NCBI GenBank assembly: GCA_026990725.1
Contig: JALXCX010000400.1
Location: 1 to 11,404, forward strand
Origin: Desulfobulbaceae bacterium
Lineage (GTDB): Bacteria > Desulfobacterota > Desulfobulbia > Desulfobulbales > Desulfobulbaceae
Length of the DNA stretch: 11,404 bases
Reading direction: 5' to 3'
Below the pieces are notes generated by a model. The model was given only the letters and a program-made list of their open reading frames with translations. It was not told the DNA's origin and made no database searches. This document shows positions 1-6,396 of the stretch, piece by piece (within the stretch, counting starts at the first letter, position 1; each line of letters starts with the position of its first letter). The translations under genes and the position numbers were made by a program.

Positions 1-26
1 TTTTGTTAATAGATCTCGAGCTCATT

Positions 27-965
27 TTAATGCCCTCCTTTCAATGCAACCATAATTGTCGGCGTCATGAGCAGTCCGGCCATCATTTTGGCACAGACAA
101 GCAGGACAAGGCTTGCCAACATTATTTTGAGCTGATCGGCATTGAGACGTTTAGATACTGCCGTACCGATCTGGGCACCAATGGTGGAGCCAAGCAGCAG
201 CAGGACAGCGAGGACAAAATCAACCGTGTGGTTTGACCAGGCCTGCATGACGGTGACGTTGACGCAGGTGAACAGGATCTGGAAAAGGCTGGTACCGACA
301 ACCACATGCATGGGCATTCTCAGCAGGTACACCATAACCGGGACCATGATAAAACCGCCGCCAACGCCCATAATAGCCGCCAGGATGCCAACCAGAACGC
401 CAAAGGCAAGAGGCAGAAGCATGGAAATCTCGCAGCCTGATTTTTCAAAATTGTACTGAAAAGGAAGCCGCTGGATAAGTGATTTTTTTTCTGTTACAGG
501 TGCTGCTTCCTGCTCACTCTGTGCAACGGGAACATACTCTTTTTCTTTTTTCAACCCTTGCAGACTCTCCCAGAACATGTAGCCGCCAACCCCGCCAAGC
601 ATGATGACATAGGTAATGGCTATGAGAAAATCTGCATTTCCCATGGCCTTGAGCAGCTTGATAATCTGGACACCAACTGTACCACCGGCGACACCGCCGA
701 TCAGCAACATGACACCCATGGGAATATCCACATTGCCAAGACGCATGTGGGCAATGGTTCCCGATGTTGAGGCACCGACGATCTGGTTGGAATCTGAGGC
801 CGCTGCAACCGTCGGCGGGATACCAAACATCATCAGCAGGGGGGTCATGAGAAAGCCGCCCCCTACACCGAAAATGCCTGAAAGAAGGCCAACAAATACG
901 CCAAGGCCCAGGATCAAGAAAATATTTACGCTGTTTCCCGCAATGGGCAAATACATGTGCAGCAT
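27..965 (-). CDS. TauE/SafE family anion permease (probable sulfite or sulfur-compound exporter)
   Basis: This is a 312-residue inner-membrane protein of the TauE/SafE (old DUF81) family, whose members move sulfite, sulfoacetate or other small organosulfur anions, mostly outward. The family signature appears twice, as expected for two inverted halves: GVGGGFLMTP at residues 33-42 and GVGGGFIMVP at 200-209. Each half has about four hydrophobic segments. They are joined by a charged, Glu/Lys-rich cytoplasmic-looking linker at about 136-178, which is longer than in the shortest family members. An upstream in-frame ATG at 1034 would add 23 residues, but I chose 965 because AGGAGG lies at 977-982 on the minus strand, 11 nt before it, and because the sigma-54 start point is predicted near 1014. 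The gene follows the two-component operon in the same orientation and has its own sigma-54 promoter, so it is the likely output of that system. The family call is secure; the substrate is inferred. Confidence 0.9.
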   Translation of the reverse strand: MLHMYLPIAGNSVNIFLILGLGVFVGLLSGIFGVGGGFLMTPLLMMFGIPPTVAAASDSNQIVGASTSGTIAHMRLGNVDIPMGVMLLIGGVAGGTVGVQIIKLLKAMGNADFLIAITYVIMLGGVGGYMFWESLQGLKKEKEYVPVAQSEQEAAPVTEKKSLIQRLPFQYNFEKSGCEISMLLPLAFGVLVGILAAIMGVGGGFIMVPVMVYLLRMPMHVVVGTSLFQILFTCVNVTVMQAWSNHTVDFVLAVLLLLGSTIGAQIGTAVSKRLNADQLKIMLASLVLLVCAKMMAGLLMTPTIMVALKGGH

Positions 966-1024
966 AACTGGATGTTCCTCCTTCTGAAAAATTTTTTGCA
1001 GGTTGTTTGCACTAAAGCGGCAAA

Positions 1025-1040
1025 AGCAAAACAAATGCCA
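1025..1040 (-). promoter_or_regulatory. Sigma-54 (-24/-12) promoter of the TauE/SafE gene
   Basis: Read on the minus strand, the site is TGGCATTTGTTTTGCT. It matches the sigma-54 consensus TGGCAYR-N4-TTGCW with the invariant GG (1039-1038) and GC (1027-1026) exactly 10 nt apart; only the R position, which is T here, departs. Transcription would start near 1014, giving a leader of about 50 nt before the ATG at 965. Sigma-54 promoters need an AAA+ activator, and two such activators are encoded immediately upstream. The match is seen directly; its use is inferred. Confidence 0.82.
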
Positions 1041-1096
1041 GAAGAGGACGGGGGAGAATGAAAGTTGCGCAGGATGTTAAAAAGTAATAATATATT

Positions 1097-1104
1097 AACA
1101 TGTT
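1097..1104. promoter_or_regulatory. AACATGTT palindrome, possible secondary activator half-site pair
   Basis: This perfect 8-bp palindrome lies about 85 bp upstream of the predicted sigma-54 start. It reuses the CATGTT/AACATG half-sites found in the larger palindrome at 1175-1199. Such a short palindrome can arise by chance, so the shared half-site sequence is the only reason to list it. Confidence 0.3.
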
Positions 1105-1174
1105 GTGCCCTGAAAAAAATTACAGAGAAGAGCGGCGATTTTTGTGTAAAATGATTTAATTTGAAACCTGGCTG

Positions 1175-1199
1175 ACCATGTTCCATGTTGAAACATGGT
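1175..1199. promoter_or_regulatory. Palindromic upstream activating site (candidate NtrC-type enhancer)
   Basis: CCATGTT occurs twice in direct tandem (1176-1182 and 1183-1189) and is followed by the inverted copy AACATGG (1192-1198). This gives a perfect 7-bp inverted repeat with a 2-bp spacer. Using the outer copy instead gives an 8-bp inverted repeat, ACCATGTT/AACATGGT, with a 9-bp spacer. The site lies about 160-185 bp upstream of the predicted sigma-54 start, the usual distance for enhancers of NtrC-family activators. The likely binder is RR2 and/or RR1, both of which end in Fis-type helix-turn-helix domains. Confidence 0.6.
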
Positions 1200-1282
1200 G
1201 CGAATTTGTCGATAACCTATTTATTCAACTTGTAAATTACAGAATTGTATTCACGTGGACGTTTCAATATGAAATTTGATCT

Positions 1283-2647
1283 TTAGGTGGCCCTGTTGTT
1301 GTCAGATGACGATAAACCATGTTTTTTTATTCTGCGCCACAGGGTTGTTCTGGACATTTGTAAAATTTTGCCAGCTGCATTGATATTAAAGCCGGTTGAT
1401 TTAAGAACGCGTGAAATATAGCGTTTTTCAACCTCATTCAGAGGCAGCAGTTCTTCGGTATCTGATGCTTGAAAATGGAACTGACGTAGCCGTGCAGGCA
1501 GGTCTTCCGGGGTGAGTCTACTGCCCTCGGTGAGTGCCGTTGCATGTTGAATAATATTTTCCAGTTCGCGGACATTACCCGGAAAATTATATTGCATGAG
1601 CAAACCAAGAGCCTGGGGAGAAATCCCCTGAATTTTTTTGGAAAAGGCCTTGTTGGCCCGAACAATAAAATGGTCAATCAGGAGCGGAATATCCTCGGGG
1701 CGTTGTCTGAGTCGTGGCAGCCGGATGGTCACCACGTTAAGCCGGTAGTAGAGATCTTCCCGAAATGAACCATTGTCGATCATCTCTCTCAAATTTTTAT
1801 TGGTGGCTGCAATGATGCGGATATTGAGATCAATGGGCGTGGTGCCTCCAACTCTGAGAATCTGGCGTTCCTGAAGAACATGAAGGAGCTTGACCTGCAT
1901 GGAAAGCGGCATTTCGCCAATCTCATCCAGAAGTACCGTTCCGGTGGAGGCGGATTCGAGCAGACCGATTTTTTGCCTGTCTGCTCCGGTAAATGAGCCC
2001 TTTTCGTGGCCAAACAATTCGCTACAGATCAACTCTTCTGTAAAGCCACCGCAATTAAAATAGACGAAAGGGGCATCTTTTCGTGGGCCCAGTTCGTGAA
2101 TGGCTCTGGCGCTCAGCTGTTTACCGGTGCCTGTTTCGGCTTCCAGCAGAACATTGCAGTTGATCTTGGAGATTTTGGTTATGGTTTCAAAGATATCCTG
2201 CATGGCTTTGCTGTTACCGATAAAGCCGGGCAGGAAGCCTTCATCATTTATCTGTGATTGTAAATGGACGTTTTCCCGGTGCAGTCTTATCTTTTCGGCA
2301 GCCCGTTCTGCCATCAGACATATATCGTGCTTGCGGCATGGCTTGGTTAGATAATGAAACGCGCCCTCCCGGGTGGCTTCCACTGCATTTTCAATGGTGC
2401 CGTTGCCGGTACAGATAATGACTTCTGAATCTCGGTGCATTGCTTTGATATGGGTGAGGATCTCAAGTCCGTCCATGTCTGGAAGTTCCATGTCAAGAAA
2501 GATGATGTCAAAGGGGGCAGTCTCCATTTTTTGGAGAAATAGCTGCCCGGATTCAAAGCCCTGCACTGTATAACCAGCCTGCTCAAGAAAATGACAGGTC
2601 TGTTTTCTGGCAGGATGTTCATCTTCCACCACTGCAATAGAGATCAT
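1283..2647 (-). CDS. NtrC-family sigma-54-dependent response regulator with canonical receiver (RR2)
   Basis: This 454-residue protein is a full-length three-domain NtrC-type activator. Its receiver (about 1-120) has all catalytic residues: acidic E8/D9, phosphoacceptor D52 in the context FLDMELPDMDG, T80 and K102. The AAA+ domain (about 140-370) has a Walker A region, AETGTGKQ at 170-177, the sigma-54 contact loop GSFTGA at 217-222, Walker B VLLDEIGEM, and the arginine-finger region FREDLYYRLNV. A Fis-type helix-turn-helix closes the protein (NAAGKILQMSRTTLWRRIKK). The first Walker A glycine is alanine (A170), and the usual GKE reads GKQ. The ATG overlaps the kinase stop as ATGA, and GGAG lies 8 nt before it, so translation is probably coupled and this is the natural partner of the kinase. 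It probably drives the sigma-54 promoter at 1025-1040. Confidence 0.93.
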   Translation of the reverse strand: MISIAVVEDEHPARKQTCHFLEQAGYTVQGFESGQLFLQKMETAPFDIIFLDMELPDMDGLEILTHIKAMHRDSEVIICTGNGTIENAVEATREGAFHYLTKPCRKHDICLMAERAAEKIRLHRENVHLQSQINDEGFLPGFIGNSKAMQDIFETITKISKINCNVLLEAETGTGKQLSARAIHELGPRKDAPFVYFNCGGFTEELICSELFGHEKGSFTGADRQKIGLLESASTGTVLLDEIGEMPLSMQVKLLHVLQERQILRVGGTTPIDLNIRIIAATNKNLREMIDNGSFREDLYYRLNVVTIRLPRLRQRPEDIPLLIDHFIVRANKAFSKKIQGISPQALGLLMQYNFPGNVRELENIIQHATALTEGSRLTPEDLPARLRQFHFQASDTEELLPLNEVEKRYISRVLKSTGFNINAAGKILQMSRTTLWRRIKKHGLSSSDNNRAT

Positions 2648-4113
2648 TGCTTCTTCTCCGGGGTTTGGTCTGCATGAAATATGGTCGGCAGGTAGACTGC
2701 AAAGGTCGTGCCTTTGCCCTCTTTGCTTTTCACCTCAATATATCCGCCATGTTTTTTAACTATACCATAGACGATTGCCAGTCCGAGTCCCGTACCTTTT
2801 CCTGCCTCTTTCGTGGTGAAAAACGGGTCAAAGATTCGATCCATATTTTCTGGTGAAATGCCCGGGCCTGTGTCTCGGATGTTGACCCGGATAAAATCGT
2901 TATCAGCCTGTTCAGCCTCTACCATAATACGACCATATTCGCCAATGGCCTGCTCGGCATTGATAATCAGGTTAAGAAAAACCTGCTGCAGCTTACGCAG
3001 GTCACCCTTCACCCTGGGAAGTTGGTCAGCAATGGTTTTATGCAGGGAAATTTTGTGGATTCGCAGGTCGTTGGCAATGAGGTCAGTTGTTTTATGAAGG
3101 ATGAAATCAATATAGAGAGGCTCTGATTCAGAGGACCTTGCCCTGGAAAAATCAAGAAGATTGCGGACTATTGCGCTGGCCCGCTCGGTTTGCTCCATGA
3201 TGTCATCAAGGATTTCAGTGACCTCTTCCTTATTCATGGTGGTAAACTCTTCCATCAGGAAATCCGTGGACAGAGAGATGTTGTTGAGCGGATTATTGAT
3301 CTCATGGGCAATGCCTGATGAAAAAGTACCGATGGATGCCATTTTTTTGGATTGAATGAGCTGTTCCTGTTTCTGTTCCAGCGCTTCAACCATCAGGTTG
3401 AAATTGCGTATCAATCCTGAAACCTCGTCACGTGAGCCATCGACCGATTCAATAATCTGGAATTCACCGGCTGCCAGATTCTTGGTGCCCTGTTTGAGGA
3501 TGTCAAGCCGGTGCAGGATGCTCCGGGTCTGTGTGAAAAAAATACCTGCGCCGATTATAAAAAGGGCGGTGGGCATGAAGGCGAGCCAGAAGAGAGTTTT
3601 TTTAAACCCTTCACTGATGTTGCTCCGTTTCAGCCGGACCAAGTCGGCCGCATCATCAAGGAGTTTCTGGCCCACAGCCCGGATTTCATTATGCGGTGAA
3701 GATTCGTGTAAAATATTTTGCGGTTTTGTGCGCCGACTGCCCCAGTCTGCAAAAAGACGCTCATATCTGCTGAGGTTTTGTTGAAGCTGTTCAGCCAGCT
3801 GAAGTTCCTCTGCTGCGTCCATTGAAGGTGTCAGTTGCTTGAGTGAGGCTTTAACGTTTGCAAGAGAGGAGCGGGCATCCTGGATATTATTGCCCTGCAA
3901 TTGGAGCATGATGTTTTTTTCATAGCGGCGCAGCTCAAGGATGCCGTTAAACAGATCGTCTACCTGCTCCATGGTGACCAGTTTGTTCTCCATTGTGACC
4001 AGCTGGTAACTGTAGACCGAAACAAGCACAATGATCATCGCAATTGTAATAACACTCAGGGAAAGCAGGCGATGGCGAATGGTGTGGGGTGTAAATATCC
4101 AGAGGTGTTTCAT
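2644..4113 (-). CDS. Membrane-bound sensor histidine kinase with 4-helix periplasmic sensor
   Basis: From the ATG at 4113 this is a 489-residue transmembrane histidine kinase. Membrane helix 1 lies at about 17-37 and helix 2 at about 172-194. They enclose about 135 mostly helical residues that include LRRYEKNIML (61-70), reminiscent of four-helix-bundle sensors in chemoreceptors and kinases. A HAMP linker (about 195-246) and a short coiled coil lead to the HisKA domain, with phospho-accepting H270 in SSGIAHEINNP. The HATPase domain shows the N box (NLIINAEQAI, 381-390), G1 DTGPGIS (414-420), the F box FDPFFTTK and G2 GKGTGLGLA. The longest open frame starts at a TTG at 4164 inside RR1. I prefer the ATG at 4113, 25 nt after the RR1 stop, although its Shine-Dalgarno (GATGAGA) is weak. 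It sits between two NtrC-type regulators and overlaps RR2. The ligand is unknown; an anion or small organic acid would fit the context. Confidence 0.92.
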   Translation of the reverse strand: MKHLWIFTPHTIRHRLLSLSVITIAMIIVLVSVYSYQLVTMENKLVTMEQVDDLFNGILELRRYEKNIMLQLQGNNIQDARSSLANVKASLKQLTPSMDAAEELQLAEQLQQNLSRYERLFADWGSRRTKPQNILHESSPHNEIRAVGQKLLDDAADLVRLKRSNISEGFKKTLFWLAFMPTALFIIGAGIFFTQTRSILHRLDILKQGTKNLAAGEFQIIESVDGSRDEVSGLIRNFNLMVEALEQKQEQLIQSKKMASIGTFSSGIAHEINNPLNNISLSTDFLMEEFTTMNKEEVTEILDDIMEQTERASAIVRNLLDFSRARSSESEPLYIDFILHKTTDLIANDLRIHKISLHKTIADQLPRVKGDLRKLQQVFLNLIINAEQAIGEYGRIMVEAEQADNDFIRVNIRDTGPGISPENMDRIFDPFFTTKEAGKGTGLGLAIVYGIVKKHGGYIEVKSKEGKGTTFAVYLPTIFHADQTPEKKQ

Positions 4114-4138
4114 GCTGTTCTCATCATTGATAGTTTGG

Positions 4139-5569
4139 TCAGGAGAGCGGCTGGGGCAGTTCAATGCCTTGGGTCTTGTATTTTTTCAGTTTACGCCAAA
4201 GAGAAACCCGGTCAATGCCTAAGATTTTTGCGGCTCTGGTTTTATTGCCTTCAACCCTGCTCAACACGGAAATAATATAGTTTCGACTGTGTTCATCAAG
4301 GGTTTTTGAGGCGATCAGCTCTTCCCGGATGGGTGTCATGCCTGATTCGGGCTGCTCCAGTTCAGGTGGAAGATGATAGGGCTGGATTTCCTGTTCACGG
4401 CACATGGCCAGCGTACGTTCGATAATGTTTTCCAGTTCGCGAACATTACCCGGATAGTCATAGCGCATTAATGTCTCCAAGGCTTTTTGAGATACGCATT
4501 TCACCTTTTGCTCAGGTGTTTGATATTTTGCCAGAAAATGTTCAACAAGCAGAGGGATGTCCTCCCGCCGCCGGCGCAGGGGAGGGATGTCCAGGGAGAC
4601 AACATTGATACGGTAAAAAAGATCCTGTCTAAAGGTTTTTTTATGGACTTCCTCGGCCAGGTCCCGGTTGGTGGCTGCAAGAATGCGTACATCTACATTT
4701 ATCTGGCGGGTACCGCCAACCCGGATTATTTTTTTTTCCTGTAAAACCCGCAGCAGGTTGCTTTGCATAGCAAGGGACATTTCCCCGATCTCATCAAGCA
4801 GGATCACTCCTTTGTTGGCCGATTCAAAAAGCCCGATGCGGAATTTATTTGCTCCGGTGAATGCCTCTCTCTCATGTCCAAACAATTCGTTGAGCATAAG
4901 TTCTTCAGTGAGTGCGCTGCAGTTGATTGGCAGAAACCGTTTGTCGGCACGCTGGCTGAGGGCATGGATTGTTGAGGCAACCAGTTCTTTGCCCGTGCCT
5001 GTCTCTCCGGCAATGAGGACGTTGCAGTCCAGGCGGGCAATCTTGGCAATGGCTGTTTTGAGCTGAAGAATAGCAGGCGATCGGCCAACAAACTGGATGC
5101 CCTTATTACGCCGTATTTCCTGATGCTGACGACGGATCTGACGGCGCATGATGGTTTTTTCAAGCGCCTTGTCTACCAGCGTAAAAAGATGCTCAATGGA
5201 AAAGGGCCTGGGCAAGTAAGAAAAAGCTCCGGCCATCATCACCTGTACCGCTGTATCAACTGTGGGTTGATCTGTCATAAAGATGACTTCAAGATCAGGG
5301 CGTATATGTTTGGCCTGGAGCATGAGTTCAATTCCGGCCATGTCATTGGTCTGCAGGTTGCTGAACAGAATTTGATAGTTTTTCTGCTTCAGATGCTCCA
5401 AGGCTTTGCTGCCCCTGGTGGTGGTTTCTGTATTGTATCCCTCCTTGTCCAGAAGGAGGCAGAGGTTGGGTCGATTGATATCATCGGGTTCTACGACCAA
5501 TATGGAGATGTTTTTTTGAGTCACGGGAGGGTGTGTTGCATTTTGTAATATAGTTGCTAAAGGCAACAT
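4139..5569 (-). CDS. NtrC-family sigma-54 activator with degenerate (pseudo) receiver domain (RR1)
   Basis: This 476-residue protein has the receiver / AAA+ / Fis-HTH layout of NtrC-type activators, after an N-terminal extension of about 20 residues. The receiver fold (about 21-138) is recognisable, but its chemistry is damaged. The phosphoacceptor aspartate is N71 (ILFSNLQTNDMAG), the conserved lysine is R121 (YLPRPF), and one acidic-pocket residue is P28; T99 is kept. The AAA+ part looks active: Walker A GETGTGKE (188-195), the sigma-54 loop EAFTGA (235-240, first Gly replaced by Glu), Walker B VILLDEIGEM (D259/E260), and FRQDLFYRINV. The C-terminal HTH reads KTRAAKILGIDRVSLWRKLKK. It is the first gene of the operon. 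It therefore probably acts without phosphorylation or is controlled in another way, for example by forming mixed oligomers with RR2. The start at ATG 5569 lacks a clear Shine-Dalgarno; a GTG at residue 16 (codon 5524-5522, just before TQKN) is an alternative. Confidence 0.92.
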   Translation of the reverse strand: MLPLATILQNATHPPVTQKNISILVVEPDDINRPNLCLLLDKEGYNTETTTRGSKALEHLKQKNYQILFSNLQTNDMAGIELMLQAKHIRPDLEVIFMTDQPTVDTAVQVMMAGAFSYLPRPFSIEHLFTLVDKALEKTIMRRQIRRQHQEIRRNKGIQFVGRSPAILQLKTAIAKIARLDCNVLIAGETGTGKELVASTIHALSQRADKRFLPINCSALTEELMLNELFGHEREAFTGANKFRIGLFESANKGVILLDEIGEMSLAMQSNLLRVLQEKKIIRVGGTRQINVDVRILAATNRDLAEEVHKKTFRQDLFYRINVVSLDIPPLRRRREDIPLLVEHFLAKYQTPEQKVKCVSQKALETLMRYDYPGNVRELENIIERTLAMCREQEIQPYHLPPELEQPESGMTPIREELIASKTLDEHSRNYIISVLSRVEGNKTRAAKILGIDRVSLWRKLKKYKTQGIELPQPLS

Positions 5570-5616
5570 TGGCTTGTTCGCCGCTTAGTTTGCATCGTTT
5601 ATTTTTTTAACATATC

Positions 5617-5646
5617 AATATAAAGCATTTTTTCTAAATTATTCAA
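5617..5646 (-). promoter_or_regulatory. Candidate sigma-70 promoter of the RR1-kinase-RR2 operon
   Basis: On the minus strand, TTGAAT (5646-5641) and TATATT (5622-5617) are 18 bp apart, matching the -35 and -10 consensus at 4/6 and 5/6 positions. Transcription would start near 5610, about 40 nt before the RR1 ATG. The surroundings are AT-rich, so chance matches are easy. No sigma-54 element was found facing this operon, which fits constitutive expression of a sensor system. Confidence 0.4.
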
Positions 5647-5678
5647 GTATAATCAGAATTATAATCAAGGAGCCACGT

Positions 5679-5689
5679 TGCATAATGCA
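5679..5689. promoter_or_regulatory. TGCATAATGCA palindrome, possible operator
   Basis: A perfect 5+1+5 inverted repeat lies about 90 bp upstream of the rightward -24 element. Its position would suit an activator site, but its sequence does not resemble the CCATGTT/AACATGG site in front of the exporter. If it is functional, it may serve the other regulator. The evidence is weak. Confidence 0.25.
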
Positions 5690-5777
5690 TCGCATTGGCA
5701 AGGAGAGAGTATGCGGACGTGACGGGTTTGTTTATCTAAGTTATTGAAACTCGATAACAATAAAAATGATCCTGTTC

Positions 5778-5793
5778 CGGCATGGCTTGTGCA
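5778..5793 (+). promoter_or_regulatory. Sigma-54-like (-24/-12) promoter upstream of the UspA-fold and SLC13 genes
   Basis: The site reads CGGCATGGCTTGTGCA. It keeps the invariant GG (5779-5780) and GC (5791-5792) with exact 10-nt spacing, and it matches GGCAYR and TGCA. It differs from consensus only at the first T of TGGC and the first T of TTGC. Transcription would begin near 5803-5805, upstream of the ATG candidates at 5849 and 5873. It is weaker than the exporter promoter but well placed. Confidence 0.5.
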
Positions 5794-5872
5794 TCATGTG
5801 CTGAGGTGGGCATACATAAAGAGGATTTTAGTTTTTGACTCAAATCCAATGTGTTCGGAGTCGATTTTTCTG

Positions 5873-6268
5873 ATGACCAAAGATTCTCCAAAGCTGCTTG
5901 TGGTAACCGGAGCCGGGCTGACATCCAGCTTGACAAATTATGCATTAAAGGTAGCCATTCGCCTGGATCTTGATATTCTTTTCCTCTTTGTCGCCAAAGG
6001 GTGCGCGTCAGCAGGTGTGAAGCATCGCAGAAAATTGGTGAAAGAGCTGAGTCAAACAATTGAAGAAGAGGTGGCTGCATTTACCAGTCTTGCCCGGAAA
6101 TCTGCGATTCAGGTAACGGTGGTCGTTGATGCTGGTGAGCGGGAAGAGGTCATTAACCGGTTACGAAGTCAGGATTCGGCTATTCGTTTTATTCTGAGCA
6201 ATGATTGCCAATCGGAGAACAATAATGAAAAAGTCTCAACATTACCTCAACTGACAGTGGTTGAATGA
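5873..6268 (+). CDS. UspA-fold (universal stress protein-like) protein
   Basis: From the ATG at 5873 this is a 131-residue soluble protein. The opening KLLVVTGAGLTSSLTNYALKVA, then LDLDILFLFV, then IQVTVVVDAGEREEVINRL, follows the beta-alpha-beta order of the universal stress protein fold. The C-terminal ATP-binding signature of ATP-type Usp proteins (G-2x-G-9x-G-S/T) is absent; the tail is QSENNNEKVSTLPQLTVVE. It may therefore be a non-nucleotide-binding Usp. Such proteins often accompany transporters as soluble regulatory partners. The start is uncertain: ATG 5849 gives 139 residues without a Shine-Dalgarno, ATG 5873 has GGAG 12 nt upstream, and TTG 5744 runs through the likely promoter. 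The SLC13 gene begins about 130 bp downstream with no terminator between, so the two are probably cotranscribed. Confidence 0.7.
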   Translation: MTKDSPKLLVVTGAGLTSSLTNYALKVAIRLDLDILFLFVAKGCASAGVKHRRKLVKELSQTIEEEVAAFTSLARKSAIQVTVVVDAGEREEVINRLRSQDSAIRFILSNDCQSENNNEKVSTLPQLTVVE

Positions 6269-6396
6269 GCTGGTGAGTTATGAATTTTTATAGTTACTGA
6301 GCCCCTCTGTTTTTGTTTTTATACACAGGCGGGAGCGGTAATCCTGGTTTTTTTTAATATTTAATCAAATTTTTTTCACGAAGGAGGAAGATGAAC

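Larger units (their letters stand above)
966..1282. other. Regulatory intergenic region between the exporter and the two-component operon
   Basis: This 317-bp gap contains no credible gene. It holds the exporter's Shine-Dalgarno (977-982), a sigma-54 -24/-12 promoter (1025-1040), a perfect 8-bp palindrome AACATGTT (1097-1104) in an AT-rich stretch, and a larger palindromic site (1175-1199). A small 13-bp palindrome, TTTCA-ATA-TGAAA, sits at 1262-1274 just past the end of RR2. I see no convincing U-tailed terminator after RR2, so some read-through from the signalling operon into the exporter gene is possible. Confidence 0.7.
5570..5872. other. Divergent intergenic region between the signalling operon and the UspA-fold gene
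   Basis: This gap of about 300 bp separates the leftward signalling operon from the rightward transport genes. It is AT-rich near 5600-5670. It contains a candidate sigma-70 promoter reading left (5617-5646), a TGCAT-A-ATGCA palindrome (5679-5689), and a sigma-54-like promoter reading right (5778-5793). An in-frame TTG at 5744 would extend the UspA-fold protein through the promoter element, and I rejected that start. I see no additional gene. Confidence 0.6.

Noticed and set aside
11..23. AGATCTCGAGCTC, a compact overlap of BglII, XhoI and SacI sites that looks like a cloning polylinker
   Set aside because: It is only 13 bp, there is no other vector sequence next to it, and the flanks are AT-rich natural-looking DNA. 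Most likely chance, although an artefact at the window edge cannot be excluded.
966..1034. Longer TauE/SafE start at the ATG at 1034
   Set aside because: The added residues are not hydrophobic or family-like, the region overlaps the predicted promoter and leader, and a good AGGAGG precedes the ATG at 965.
4114..4164. Kinase start at 4164 overlapping the end of RR1
   Set aside because: The codon is TTG inside RR1; the ATG at 4113 starts directly before the basic segment and first membrane helix.
5744..5872. UspA-fold protein start at 5744
   Set aside because: The codon is TTG without a Shine-Dalgarno, the added residues do not fit the fold, and the sigma-54-like element lies inside this stretch.
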